Shown here one piece after another: positions 8,528 to 17,815 of a stretch of 64,000 nt of DNA. Within the stretch, counting starts at the first letter, position 1. Every line of letters begins with the position of its first letter. Origin of the DNA: Regnicoccus_A sp014224355 (GTDB lineage Bacteria; Cyanobacteriota; Cyanobacteriia; PCC-6307; Cyanobiaceae); NCBI RefSeq assembly GCF_050920705.1, contig NZ_CP154799.1, positions 1,426,001 to 1,490,000 of the forward strand. Reading direction: 5' to 3'. A program made the position numbers and the translations under genes. The notes under the pieces were generated by a model. That model worked only from the letters and a program-made list of their open reading frames with translations. It had not been told where the DNA came from and did not search any database.

Positions 8528-10099
8528 TTGATGCATCCCATCGTTCCGATCACCGCCGCCGCCACGCCTTCACCTGCCGGGGTCGACCTCACGGCTCTCA
8601 GCGCTGAAGTGCTGCCGATGGTTCTCAGTCTGCTTGGGGCCCTGGCGATCCTGCTGCTGGGCTGGCTGGTGGCCGGAGTGCTCTCCAAGATCTGCCGCTC
8701 GGTGCTGCGGCGGCTGTCGGTGGATGAGCGGCTCTCCCGCACCCTGTCGGACGGGGGCGAAGACACCAAGCCAATGCGGCTGAGCCGCTGGATCTCCACC
8801 GGGGTGTTCTGGCTGGTGATCGTGCTGGCTGTGCTGGCGGCGCTCGACACGCTCGATCTGCGCACGGTGTCCCAGCCGTTCAGTGAGCTGGTCAATCAGA
8901 TCTTCGCCTACCTGCCGAAGCTGCTCTCGGCTGCCATCCTGGCCACCGTGGCCTTCGTGCTGGCCACGGTGGCACGATCGATCGTGCGCGGGTCCACTTC
9001 CAAACTGGAGCTGGACGAAAAGCTGTTCGACAGCAAGGAGGACGACGCCCCGGCAGGGATGCTGATCGGCGAGGCCGTCGCCAATCTGGCGTTCTGGTTG
9101 ATCATCCTGTTCTTCGTGCCGCTGGTGCTCGGTGCCCTCAACCTCGGCGCCCAGATCACCCCGGTGGTCGGCCTGTTCGAGGATCTGATCGGCGCCTTGC
9201 CGCGGCTGGTCAAAGCTCTTGTGATAGCGGCGATCGGCTGGCTGATCGCCAAGACCCTGCGGGGCGTGGTCTCCAACCTGGTGGCTGCCAGCGGCCTCGA
9301 CAAGGCCGGCGCCGATTTCGGCCTCAACCCGGAGAAGGGCGGCCAGCGGCTCTCCTGGATCGCCGGAATGCTGGTGTACGTGCTGGTGCTGATCCCCACA
9401 GCCACCGCGGCCCTTGATGCCCTGGCGATTCCGGCGCTGTCGGGTCCGGCCACCGCCATGCTTGCCTAGGTGCTGGTGAGCCTGCCCCAGATCTTCACGG
9501 CCCTGCTGATCGTGGTGGTGGGCGTGGTGGTGGGCCGTTTCGTGGCCGGTCTGGTGGAGCGGGTGCTGGCCGGGGTGGGCTTCAACCGTCTGTTCCAGTG
9601 GATCGGCCTGCCCGAGTACGGCAAGGCCGCGAATGCCGAGGCCGGCGATGGAATGCGCTCGCCGTCGGAGCTGGTGGGTGTGGTGGCCTTCCTGGCCATC
9701 CTTCTCTTCTCCTGCATCGCCGCCTCGAATGTGCTGGCCCTGCCGGCGCTCACCGACGTGCTCAAGGTGATGCTCCTGGTGTTCAGCCAGATCCTTGCGG
9801 GGCTGGTGGTGTTTGCGATCGGGCTCTACCTGGCCAATCTGGCCAGCCAGGTGGTCGCCGCTTCGGCGGGCCCGCTCGCCCCCCTGCTCTCCACCATCAC
9901 CAGGCTGGCGATCATCGCCTTTGCCGGTGCCATGGCCCTGCAGCAGATCGGCGTGGCGCCCATGATCGTCTCGATCGCTTTCGGTCTGCTGTTCGGCTCG
10001 ATCGCTGTGGCGGTGGCGGTGGCCTTCGGCCTGGGCGGCAGGGAGGTGGCCTCCGAGCAGCTGCGGGAGTGGATGCGCTCGATCAAGACCCTGAAGTGA
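8528..10099 (+). pseudogene. MscS-like TM-helix channel gene interrupted by one TAG
   Basis: Two open segments in the same frame, 8528-9469 and 9470-10099, are separated only by a TAG at 9467-9469. Read through, they give one protein of about 523 residues with repeated 'TM helix' channel units: long Ile/Leu/Val/Gly helices followed by amphipathic 'LPRLVKAL' and 'LPQIFTAL' segments. This is the architecture of the small-conductance mechanosensitive channel-like family with conserved TM helix repeats. The TAG sits where relatives commonly have a polar residue before 'VL.SLPQIF', so a CAG-to-TAG change is likely. The second half begins directly with GTG, but I see no good ribosome-binding site. 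The product is probably truncated unless the stop is read through or is a sequence error. Confidence 0.8.
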
Positions 10100-10155
10100 C
10101 CCGGGCGGGAGGCCTTGGCTGCAACCCGCCAGGCGGTAGACGATCAACAGGAGTA

Positions 10156-11010
10156 TCAGCCAGGTGCTCCTGCACCAGATTGCACCGGTGATTGAGTGGC
10201 CTCCCTCAGCTCATCGGCCACCGCCTGCTTCATGGAATGAAGTAGGGCGTCAGCTGATTCCAGGGTGCAGATGTTCCTGCAGAAGAAACAGATCCCTCGC
10301 GGACTCCGCCTCTCCACCTGGACGAGATCAGCGCCGGCGGCTGTGTTGAAGGCCTCAGCCTTCGCCTCGAGCAGAGTGCAGGGCATGCTCAGATCGCGAG
10401 ACGCGGACGTGTTCTTCTCTTGCCACAGATCTCTGAACACGGCAAACATTCTTGCCACCCGTTCCGCCCGCCTGGTGATCGGCGCCGCACTGCCTGCCTG
10501 CTTGGCTTTCGACAGCGCCGCTAAAACGTTTTGAAAGGCTGTGCTGGTCTGCCGCAGATTGAGTTTTTGCTCCCCCTTGTCACGAAGTCGGGTTGCCGTC
10601 TGGATCATGGCGATAGCGAGCAGGTCCTCCTCCGGGCTGTTTGGCGTGACTCCTCGCCGCCAGGCCTGTTGATAGACCATGCGCATCGACTCGACGAGTG
10701 GAGCGCTGACCACCAGCCCGGCTGCGCCCGCCGGTGCGGAAGGGATCTCGCATCCTGGTGGTGAGGCACCGGCAGGAGGCAGGCAGGGAATGAAGCGCAG
10801 GCTTCGATCGGGTCCAATGGGGAACGCATAGGGCGCTGCCTCGGCAACCAGCCTGATCTCCCCCTGAAGACGCACCTGGACCGCGGGCTTGCCGTCATTG
10901 CTCCATCGGACCAGATCCTGATCCAGGTCGACGAGGACAGCGGCTTCAGCAGGAAGCATCCAGATGTTGGACCCAAGCAGGACCGCCAGGAGGCTCTTGA
11001 TCAGGTGCAT
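10156..11010 (-). CDS. secreted hypothetical protein beside the N-ATPase operon
   Basis: A 284-residue protein with a signal peptide (MHLIKSLLAVLLG..., likely cut after AEAA near residue 24). The ATG at 11010 is chosen because it gives this signal and leaves about 100 bases for divergent control. Starts further upstream would run into atpD. The mature part is alpha-helical in the middle, and its C-terminal region holds a Cys-Phe-Phe-Cys pair and a further Cys. No family is recognised. It is divergent to the sodium ATPase operon; whether they are co-regulated is unknown. Confidence 0.65.
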   Translation of the reverse strand: MHLIKSLLAVLLGSNIWMLPAEAAVLVDLDQDLVRWSNDGKPAVQVRLQGEIRLVAEAAPYAFPIGPDRSLRFIPCLPPAGASPPGCEIPSAPAGAAGLVVSAPLVESMRMVYQQAWRRGVTPNSPEEDLLAIAMIQTATRLRDKGEQKLNLRQTSTAFQNVLAALSKAKQAGSAAPITRRAERVARMFAVFRDLWQEKNTSASRDLSMPCTLLEAKAEAFNTAAGADLVQVERRSPRGICFFCRNICTLESADALLHSMKQAVADELREATQSPVQSGAGAPG

Positions 11011-11110
11011 GTGCTTCAGGGCAGGAGCCCACACCTGAAAGCTAGAAAGAAGGAGAATGGTTGTCCACAGATCCTGGCGTCCGCCAGGGAAGTAGCCCAG
11101 GGCTTGGCCG

Positions 11111-12490
11111 ATGGCCATGGAAACAACCAACAGCGGTACGGTCATTGCGGTTCGGGAGAGCGTGGTTGATGTGCATTTTCCTCATCAACTTCCCGCACTG
11201 CTGAATCGACTGGATGCTGGGGAGGATGGCCATGTCGTCATCGAAGTCGTCAGCCACCTCAGTACTGAGGTCGTGCGGGGCATCGCCCTGACCACGGCCT
11301 CGGGGCTGGCTCGGGGCTCACGCGTTGTCGACACTGGTCATTCGTTAAGGGTTCCAGTCGGCAGGCAACTGTTGGGCCGCATGTTGAATGTCTTCGGTGA
11401 GGCTATCGATCAGGGTGATCGGATCGAGGGTGTGGCCTGGCGATCCATTCACCAATCCACTGTTCCACTCAACGAGCTTTCAACCCATCCGGAAATCCTG
11501 GAAACGGGTATCAAGGCCATCGATCTCCTGACCCCTGTGGAGCGAGGTGGCAAGGCAGGCTTATTCGGCGGAGCCGGAGTGGGAAAGACAGTGCTGATCA
11601 CGGAGATGATCCACAACATGGTGCGTCACCATCAAGGCGTCAGCCTGTTCTGCGGAATCGGAGAAAGAAGTCGAGAGGGGGAAGATCTTTATCGCGCCAT
11701 GAAGGATGCCGACCTCCTTGATCAGACCGTGATGGTCTTCGGGCAGATGAGCAAGCCACCCGGCGCTCGTTATCGGGTGGGTCATGCAGCTCTGACGATG
11801 GCAGAATACTTTCGTGACGATGCCCACCAGGATGTGCTGCTGCTGATTGATAACATTTATCGATTCATCCAGGCAGGCCAGGAAGTCTCTGGTCTGATGG
11901 GGGAACTGCCATCAAGGGTCGGCTACCAGCCGACCTTGGCCTCTGAGCTGGCGGCGCTTGAGGAACGCATCTCCAGCACATCCTCGGGGGCCATCACCTC
12001 GATTCAGGCTGTGTATGTACCTGCTGACGACTTCACCGACCCTGCAGCGGTCCATACATTCGGTCATCTCTCCTCCACAATTCTGCTGTCACGCAAACGA
12101 GCCAGCCAGGGCTTCTATCCTGCCGTTGATACTCTCGGCTCAAATTCCAAAATGTTAATGAGCAGCATTGCCGGTCGGCGCCACTACTCAATCGCTCTTG
12201 CCGTTAGAGAAGCTCTGGCAACGTATGAAGAGTTGAAAGATCTTATCGCGATGCTGGGGATCGAGGAGCTGTCTCCCTATGATCGTCAATTGGTGAACCG
12301 GGCCCGGCGACTGGAAAAATTCCTCACACAACCCTTCTTCACGACTGAGCAGTTCACCGGCAAGCCTGGACGGCATGTGAAACTCTCTGATGCTCTGGAG
12401 GGTTGCGAGCGCATCCTCAACGATGATTTTGCTGAGGTTCCTGAATCGGCGCTCTACATGATTGGTGCCATTGACGAGGCCGTGGCCTGA
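11111..12490 (+). CDS. atpD: N-ATPase subunit beta (AtpD)
   Basis: Catalytic beta subunit of an F-type ATPase, 459 residues. The P-loop GGAGVGKT is at 153-160, GERSREGEDLY at 184-194 includes the catalytic Glu189, and the Walker B-like 'LLLIDNIYRF' follows. The C-terminal lever region has 'ELSPYDR' in place of the usual DELSEED. It is the first gene of a nine-gene operon in the order typical of N-ATPases, a laterally spread sodium-translocating F-ATPase type found alongside the normal proton enzyme. The ATG at 11117 is a possible alternative start. Base composition is visibly less GC-rich than in the surrounding genes, which fits transfer. Confidence 0.95.
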   Translation: MAMETTNSGTVIAVRESVVDVHFPHQLPALLNRLDAGEDGHVVIEVVSHLSTEVVRGIALTTASGLARGSRVVDTGHSLRVPVGRQLLGRMLNVFGEAIDQGDRIEGVAWRSIHQSTVPLNELSTHPEILETGIKAIDLLTPVERGGKAGLFGGAGVGKTVLITEMIHNMVRHHQGVSLFCGIGERSREGEDLYRAMKDADLLDQTVMVFGQMSKPPGARYRVGHAALTMAEYFRDDAHQDVLLLIDNIYRFIQAGQEVSGLMGELPSRVGYQPTLASELAALEERISSTSSGAITSIQAVYVPADDFTDPAAVHTFGHLSSTILLSRKRASQGFYPAVDTLGSNSKMLMSSIAGRRHYSIALAVREALATYEELKDLIAMLGIEELSPYDRQLVNRARRLEKFLTQPFFTTEQFTGKPGRHVKLSDALEGCERILNDDFAEVPESALYMIGAIDEAVA

Positions 12491-12879
12491 TGGAGCTGAA
12501 GGTTCTGCTGCCCTTTGAGGAGATCCTGCATGTCGATGTCGTGAAGGTGCTCGCGGAAAGCCAAAGTGGTTGCTTCGCTCTGCTGCCACACCATGCCGCT
12601 CTGGTGAGCACCCTGGTCCCAGGGATCCTCTCCTACCAAGATCTCGATGGCCAGGAAGGATTCGTCGCGCTTGATGAAGGTCTTCTGGTCAAGCGAGGGG
12701 CGCAGGTCACGGTCACGGTTCGTCGGGGGGTGGCAGGAGGATCCCTTGAAACCTTGCAGAAGACAGTGGTGGAGCAGTTTCTGGCCCTAGATGAACGGGA
12801 AGAGCAGGCTCGCGCCGTGCTGGCCCGGCTCGAGGCCAGCTTCGTGTATGGCCTGGTGGGGCTGGGAGATCAGGGATGA
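12490..12879 (+). CDS. atpC: N-ATPase subunit epsilon (AtpC)
   Basis: A 129-residue epsilon subunit: an N-terminal beta-sandwich ('LLPHHAALVSTLVPGIL' is the typical core) and a C-terminal helical pair. It sits in the central stalk and couples catalysis to rotation. Its ATG overlaps the atpD stop by one base (TGATG) and its stop overlaps the atpQ start by ATGA, so these genes are translationally coupled. The gene directly follows beta, as in all F-ATPases with a split beta-epsilon unit. Confidence 0.9.
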   Translation: MELKVLLPFEEILHVDVVKVLAESQSGCFALLPHHAALVSTLVPGILSYQDLDGQEGFVALDEGLLVKRGAQVTVTVRRGVAGGSLETLQKTVVEQFLALDEREEQARAVLARLEASFVYGLVGLGDQG

Positions 12880-13193
12880 AACAGGCTCGTCACGAAGAGT
12901 CCCGTCCCCGGCAGAAGCCACCATCGCTGGCTTCTCAGGTTCGCCGCAAGGCTGAACGTCGCCTTCGCGCCAAAGCTGAGGGTGATCGGAGCATCCTCAA
13001 GGGGTTAGGTGTGTCTGGAATGGTGGGCTGGTCGGTGACCCTTCCGGCGCTGCTTGGTCTTGCCCTGGGGATGTGGGTCGACCGCCGATTTCCCGGCTCC
13101 TATTCGTGGACCCTGATGTTCCTGGTTCTCGGAATCGTGCTGGGATGTTGGAATGCGTGGCGATGGATGCAGCAACAGCAGGAGGGGCCATAA
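12876..13193 (+). CDS. atpQ: N-ATPase accessory membrane protein AtpQ
   Basis: A 105-residue protein with a basic, soluble N-terminus (residues 1-40) and two membrane helices (about 45-65 and 75-95). It corresponds to the AtpI-like 'gene 1' product called AtpQ in N-ATPase operons. The role is not proven, but by analogy with AtpI it may help c-ring assembly or cation supply. It overlaps atpC by ATGA and atpR by one base. Confidence 0.85.
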   Translation: MKQARHEESRPRQKPPSLASQVRRKAERRLRAKAEGDRSILKGLGVSGMVGWSVTLPALLGLALGMWVDRRFPGSYSWTLMFLVLGIVLGCWNAWRWMQQQQEGP

Positions 13194-13531
13194 TGAACGG
13201 TCTTCCTGCTCTGGCTTCCGGCGTGTCAACGCTTTTCGCTAGCGCTTCGGTGCTGATGGCCCTGCTGATCGGGTTTGTGCTGGGTCTGTGCTTTTTTACT
13301 TCCCTATGGCTCACTGTGCGCCACCTGCCTCGCTCCTCCAACCCCGTGCTGTTGATGCTTGGCAGCGGAGTGGCAAGGATGGCAGTAGCTGTTCCCGCGT
13401 TTTATTTCGTGGCTGCAGGCCAGTGGCAGCGCGTGGCTTTTGCCCTGCTTGGATTCGTCCTCGCCCGCTCCCTGCTGATCCTTTGCTGGCGTCCCATCCC
13501 TTCCACGGATCCGGCTGTTCTGGATGATTGA
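13193..13531 (+). CDS. atpR: N-ATPase accessory membrane protein AtpR
   Basis: A 112-residue protein with three predicted membrane helices, one containing an Arg ('LGSGVARMAV'), matching the small AtpR protein specific to N-ATPase operons. The start at 13193 follows a good AGGAGG site and overlaps the atpQ stop (TAATG). Upstream codons in the same frame overlap atpQ and are not needed. Comparative work on N-ATPases suggested that its polar residues contact the c-ring; the exact function is unknown. Confidence 0.85.
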   Translation: MNGLPALASGVSTLFASASVLMALLIGFVLGLCFFTSLWLTVRHLPRSSNPVLLMLGSGVARMAVAVPAFYFVAAGQWQRVAFALLGFVLARSLLILCWRPIPSTDPAVLDD

Positions 13532-13534
13532 AGC

Positions 13535-14248
13535 GTGCAACTAAGCCCCGACACCATCGTGATCGCCACCTGGGGACCTTGGACCCTGAGCGCCACCCTG
13601 GTGTTCACCTGGCTCACGAGCGCTGTGCTTGTTGGCTTCTCCCTATGGCTTGGGCGCAGCCTCAGCTCAGAGGGCACACCATCCCGCATGCAGTGCGTGG
13701 TGGAGGCCGTTGTTGAGGCCATCTGCCAACAGATTGAGGATGTTTCCCAGCAGGATCCCGCTCGCTACCTGCCCTTCATTGGCAGCCTATTTCTGTTCAT
13801 TATAACAGCCAATATTCTGACGATCATTCCCGGCTTTGAGCCGCCAACGGGGTCGCTTTCGACCACCGTAGCCCTTTCGATCTGCGTGTTCTTTGCTGTC
13901 CCTATTTATGGCATCAGTGATTTAGGCCTCCGCCGTTATCTGCTCTCCTATCTGAAGCCCACCCCGCTGATGCTGCCCTTTCAGGTCATCGGTGAGTTCT
14001 CGCGAACTATAGCTCTTGCAATGCGTCTGTTTGGTAATATCATGAGTGGCACTTTGATCACGGCCATCCTTCTGTCCATTGTGCCGTTCTTCGTGCCTGC
14101 TGTGATGCAAGCGATGGGTCTTGTCTTTGGAGTGATTCAAGCCTATGTCTTCGCGGTGCTCTCGTTGGTCTATATCTCATCCGCGGCTAGCATTGGTGCC
14201 AAGGCTCGGGGTGGCTCCCGAACTACAGCACCCGGAGCGCCCTCATGA
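13535..14248 (+). CDS. atpB: N-ATPase subunit a (AtpB)
   Basis: A 237-residue membrane subunit with five to six helices. It carries the essential arginine Arg164 in 'MRLFGN' of helix 4 and the Gln-Ala-Tyr-Val-Phe segment of the last helix, which together form the ion half-channels against the c-ring. The start is a GTG at 13535, three bases after the atpR stop. The stop overlaps atpE by ATGA. Confidence 0.93.
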   Translation: MQLSPDTIVIATWGPWTLSATLVFTWLTSAVLVGFSLWLGRSLSSEGTPSRMQCVVEAVVEAICQQIEDVSQQDPARYLPFIGSLFLFIITANILTIIPGFEPPTGSLSTTVALSICVFFAVPIYGISDLGLRRYLLSYLKPTPLMLPFQVIGEFSRTIALAMRLFGNIMSGTLITAILLSIVPFFVPAVMQAMGLVFGVIQAYVFAVLSLVYISSAASIGAKARGGSRTTAPGAPS

Positions 14249-14514
14249 GTGACCTTGCCCTGATCGGAATGGCCTCCATCGCTGGAGCGGCCTTTACGAT
14301 GGCCGTGGGCTCGATTGGTCCTGCTCTGGGAGAGGGCTGGGCCGTGGCACGCGCTTTGGGAGCTTTGGCCCAGCAGCCTGATAAGGCCAATGTGATCACC
14401 CGCACCCTGTTTGTCGGTCTGGCGATGGTTGAATCCACCGCCATTTACTGCCTGGTTGTCGCGATGGTCCTGGTTTTCGTTAATCCATTCTGGATTTATT
14501 TTAAAGGGCTTTGA
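14245..14514 (+). CDS. atpE: N-ATPase subunit c with Na+-ligand pattern (AtpE)
   Basis: An 89-residue c-ring protein with two membrane helices joined by the polar loop 'AQQPDK'. Helix 2 carries Glu63-Ser64-Thr65 and Tyr68, the pattern of sodium-coordinating c subunits (ESTxxY, as in Ilyobacter). Helix 1 has a second carboxylate, Glu30, in 'GEGWA', where sodium enzymes often have Gln. The extra Glu is a known N-ATPase feature. From these residues I infer sodium rather than proton coupling; the sequence alone does not prove it. Confidence 0.95.
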   Translation: MSDLALIGMASIAGAAFTMAVGSIGPALGEGWAVARALGALAQQPDKANVITRTLFVGLAMVESTAIYCLVVAMVLVFVNPFWIYFKGL

Positions 14515-14515
14515 T

Positions 14516-15310
14516 ATGCTTGTTGACTGGTTTATCGTTGCCGCCCAGATCTTTAATTTCCTGCTTCTTGTCGTGCTGCTTCGGTGGGTTCTCTATGATC
14601 CAATACGCCGTGTGATTCGACAACGTCAGGATCGAATCAGGCACGATATCCATAAGGCTGAGGAGTTCCAGCAGACTGCCCAGCGGGATATGGAACATCA
14701 GCAGTCCCTCCTCCTCGATCTTGAAGCGCATCATCAGCAGCTCCTTGCTGAGGCCAATGCAGAGGTGGAGGCGCAGCGGTTGGATCAGCTCGCTCGCCTG
14801 CGCACTGAGGTGGAGGAACGACGGCAGCTCAGCTATCAGTCCCTTCAAGAGGAGAAGGAGGCCTCCCTCCAGACAGTGAAACAGCGCGTTCTTCTGGAGA
14901 GTCAGTTCATCGCACGCAAGGCCCTGAAGGATCTCGCCAATATCGATCTGGAGCATCAGATCGTGGCTGTGTTCATCGATCGGCTCAAGCATCTTGACCC
15001 CCTGGAGCGAGACGCGATTCAGACCATGGATGGGGCCGCCCATGGGCCAATCAAAGTCCAAACCTCCTTTCCCCTTCCAAGGGAGCTCCGTCAGCTTCTG
15101 ATTGATCAGGTGCTTGAGTCCCTCGCGTGCAGCGGACGTGTCACCTTCCTCGACGATCCCCTCTTCCCCATTGGCATCCAGCTGGGAATCGAAGGGAAGG
15201 CCATCCGCTGGACGCTGGATCAGTACCTTGGCGACCTCGATCGACATCTGACCCAGGCCCTCCTTCCGAAAAACAGTTCTCTTCATGACTCAGCGACAGC
15301 GTCCGCTTGA
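14516..15310 (+). CDS. atpF: N-ATPase subunit b, extended, delta-like C-terminus (AtpF)
   Basis: A 264-residue stator subunit: one N-terminal membrane helix (about 5-25) and a long coiled coil (about 40-150) rich in Glu, Gln and Arg. The C-terminal region ends with 'GIQLGIEGKAIRWTLDQYL', which resembles the end of delta subunits. No separate atpH lies in the operon, so this extended b probably does the delta job too, as known for N-ATPases. The start at 14516 follows the atpE stop by one base. The 3' end overlaps atpA by 26 bases. Confidence 0.9.
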   Translation: MLVDWFIVAAQIFNFLLLVVLLRWVLYDPIRRVIRQRQDRIRHDIHKAEEFQQTAQRDMEHQQSLLLDLEAHHQQLLAEANAEVEAQRLDQLARLRTEVEERRQLSYQSLQEEKEASLQTVKQRVLLESQFIARKALKDLANIDLEHQIVAVFIDRLKHLDPLERDAIQTMDGAAHGPIKVQTSFPLPRELRQLLIDQVLESLACSGRVTFLDDPLFPIGIQLGIEGKAIRWTLDQYLGDLDRHLTQALLPKNSSLHDSATASA

Positions 15311-16841
15311 GGCTGCTTTGCTCGGGGCGCTGGATTCGCTGAGTTGTTCCGTCGACGCGTTCCGCCCAGCTCTTTCCGTACAGGAGACCGGCGCCACCCT
15401 TTCCGTGCGACGCGGCATCGCTCAAGTGGGTGGACTTCCCAATGTGCGGTCTGACGAACTGGTCAGCTTCTCGTATGAGGATCAGCAATCCGGCCCGTCG
15501 TCGATCCTTGGGATCGCCTTCAATCTCGATCCTGAGGAGCTGGGGGTTGTCCTGCTGGGGGACAGCCAGCACATCTGCGCCGGGGATCCGGTCGTTCGAA
15601 CCGGCCGGGTGGTGGAGGTTCCGGTTGGTGATGGTCTGCTGGGCCGCACGATCACCGCCCTGGGTGAACCCCTCGATGGATTGGGTGATGTCTCGTTCAG
15701 CACGATGCGCCCGATTGAGCGTGAAGCTCCGGCCATCCTGGAGCGGGCTGCAGTCACGGTGCCCCTTCAGACCGGATGGAAGGTTGTTGATGCCCTGATT
15801 CCGATTGGCCGAGGCCAACGGGAGCTCATTATCGGAGATCGCCAGACCGGTAAAACGCTTCTGGCAGTCGATACGATTCTGAATCAGAAGGATAAAAACG
15901 TCGTCTGTATCTACTGCGCGATCGGACAGCGTTCAGCCTCGATTGCAAATGTGATCGCGACTCTCTCGGACTATGGCGCGATGGAGTACAGCATCGTGGT
16001 TGTTGCCTCTGGCCAGGATTCGCCTGGGTTGCAATATGTTACCCCCTATGCTGCCACCACCATGGGCGAGTACTTCATGGAGATGGGGCGTGATGTGCTG
16101 ATTGTCTATGACGATCTCACGCATCACGCCCGCACCTATCGGGAGCTCTCCCTTCTGCTGCGGCGAACGCCCGGGCGTGAAGCCTATCCTGGAGATATCT
16201 TCTATCTGCACTCGCGCTTGCTGGAGCGGGCGACTCACCTCTCCCCTGCCCTCGGAGGGGGATCTCTGACTGCGTTGCCGATCATCGAGACCCAGGCTCA
16301 GAATATCTCGGCTTATGTTCCTACCAATCTGATTTCGATCACCGATGGGCAGATCTACCTCTCCTCTGATCTGTTCCGAAAGGGAATCTTTCCAGCTGTG
16401 GATGTGGGCAGGTCAGTCTCGCGTGTCGGCTCAAGGACCCAGCTCGCAGCCCTTCGGGAGATCAGTCCTGGTCTGCGCCTGGCCTATGCCCAGTATCAGG
16501 AGATCGAACTCTTCACCCGTTTTGGAACCCAGCTTGATTCCGGCACCCGCGATGTCTTGCGGCGGGGTCGGCGCATCCGGGACGTACTCAGGCAGGGACT
16601 GCACAACCCCTTGTCGGTGCCTGAGCAGGTCACGATGTTGTTTGGTACGGATTCAGGTCTCTTCGACGAGCTACCAGAGATGAGTCTGGAGTCTGAGGAA
16701 GCGAGTATCCTGAGCCATGTGCGGCGGGAGCTGGCCTCCCTTTACCAGAGGATCGAAGACGGCAAGCCCCTCTCGGTGGAGGATCGTGAGGCGCTCAGCG
16801 GCAGCATCGCCGCCGCCCTTGCCGACGACGACAACGCGTAA
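15285..16841 (+). CDS. atpA: N-ATPase subunit alpha (AtpA)
   Basis: A 518-residue non-catalytic nucleotide-binding subunit. It has the P-loop GDRQTGKT at 184-191, the 'CIYCAIGQR' strand, and the arginine-finger region 'VGRSVSRVGS'. It forms the hexamer head with beta. The N-terminus begins inside the end of atpF, an overlap of 26 bases, and there is no other Met nearby that would retain the full N-terminal barrel. The C-terminus is slightly longer and more acidic than in the usual F1 alpha. Confidence 0.95.
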   Translation: MTQRQRPLEAALLGALDSLSCSVDAFRPALSVQETGATLSVRRGIAQVGGLPNVRSDELVSFSYEDQQSGPSSILGIAFNLDPEELGVVLLGDSQHICAGDPVVRTGRVVEVPVGDGLLGRTITALGEPLDGLGDVSFSTMRPIEREAPAILERAAVTVPLQTGWKVVDALIPIGRGQRELIIGDRQTGKTLLAVDTILNQKDKNVVCIYCAIGQRSASIANVIATLSDYGAMEYSIVVVASGQDSPGLQYVTPYAATTMGEYFMEMGRDVLIVYDDLTHHARTYRELSLLLRRTPGREAYPGDIFYLHSRLLERATHLSPALGGGSLTALPIIETQAQNISAYVPTNLISITDGQIYLSSDLFRKGIFPAVDVGRSVSRVGSRTQLAALREISPGLRLAYAQYQEIELFTRFGTQLDSGTRDVLRRGRRIRDVLRQGLHNPLSVPEQVTMLFGTDSGLFDELPEMSLESEEASILSHVRRELASLYQRIEDGKPLSVEDREALSGSIAAALADDDNA

Positions 16842-16846
16842 CACCC

Positions 16847-17815
16847 ATGCAGACGCTTGAGGAGTTGCGAGCCACGATCCGTACAACGCAGGAACTGCAG
16901 TCGGTCGTTCGAACCATGAAGGCACTGGCGATGGCGGGGACGCGTCAGTATCAGTTGGCCAGTGAATCACTCGTTGCTTATACCGCCAGTGTGGAGCTGG
17001 CCCTGCAGGCTGTGCTCCGGTTGCAGCGCTTCGATGCCGCTCCTGCTTCCCTTTCTTCACTGTTGCCCTCTCCCACCGCTCCTGGGGATGTGGGTGTGAT
17101 TCTTTATGGATCCAGTCACGGACTCTGCGGTCCGTTCAACGAGCAGATCGTCACCTTCACGGTTGAGCAGCTGCGGCGCCGAGGCATCGCCCATGAGCGA
17201 TGCAGGATGGCAGTGGTCGGAGACCGCCTTGCCACCCTTCTGGAGGGTGGCCCTCTGCCGGTTGAGGCACGTTTTTCGCTGCCCAGTTCGGTGGCGGTGA
17301 TTTCAGTCCTGCTTCAGGAACTCCTCCCGTTGATTGAAGGCTGGCGTTTCCCGGATTCTGTTGCCGGGGCGATGAAGACCGACCCCGCATGGAGCGATCC
17401 AGAGCACACCAGCGCCGGTGTCGGTCGGATCTTGCTTGTGTACCAGAGGGTTCTGACTGCCACGACCCATCAGCCCTCGGCGTTGCAGCTCCTGCCCCTT
17501 GATCCCTCCTGGCTTGGGGGGCTGCAGTGGCGCGCCTGGGGCTCGTGCGGTGAGCCGATGAACAACCAGCCGCTTCCAGGGCTGTTCGCGGGCATCGTGC
17601 AGGAGTACCTCCACCTCTGCCTGTTCCGGGCCGCGGTGGAGTCGCTGGCCAGCGAGAATGCTGCGCGCCTTACGGCCATGCATGCTGCAGGAGAACACAT
17701 TGATGAGCGCCTCAGTGAACTGAATGCCCTGCATCGTCAGCAGCGGCAGAATGCAATCACCGGTGAACTGCTCGACATCGTCTCTGGTTTCGAGGCTCTT
17801 CGTCAGAGAGAATGA
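16847..17815 (+). CDS. atpG: N-ATPase subunit gamma (AtpG), divergent
   Basis: A 322-residue rotor subunit. The N-terminal helix carries 'TQELQSVVRTMKALAMAG', the typical gamma start, and the C-terminal helix contains 'ESLASENAARLTAMHAAGEHI', the conserved rotor end. The middle is strongly diverged and longer than in housekeeping gamma, as expected for N-ATPases. The gene starts five bases after the atpA stop and is the last of the operon. No rho-independent terminator was found behind it. Confidence 0.9.
   Translation: MQTLEELRATIRTTQELQSVVRTMKALAMAGTRQYQLASESLVAYTASVELALQAVLRLQRFDAAPASLSSLLPSPTAPGDVGVILYGSSHGLCGPFNEQIVTFTVEQLRRRGIAHERCRMAVVGDRLATLLEGGPLPVEARFSLPSSVAVISVLLQELLPLIEGWRFPDSVAGAMKTDPAWSDPEHTSAGVGRILLVYQRVLTATTHQPSALQLLPLDPSWLGGLQWRAWGSCGEPMNNQPLPGLFAGIVQEYLHLCLFRAAVESLASENAARLTAMHAAGEHIDERLSELNALHRQQRQNAITGELLDIVSGFEALRQRE

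Noticed and set aside
8570..10147. 525-residue open frame on the minus strand
   Set aside because: It is antisense to the channel gene; Gln/His/Gly-rich without any domain-like content.
11057..11095. 12-codon ORF with a strong AGGAG just before atpD
   Set aside because: The site is only one base from the ATG, too close for normal initiation, and no conserved peptide is visible.
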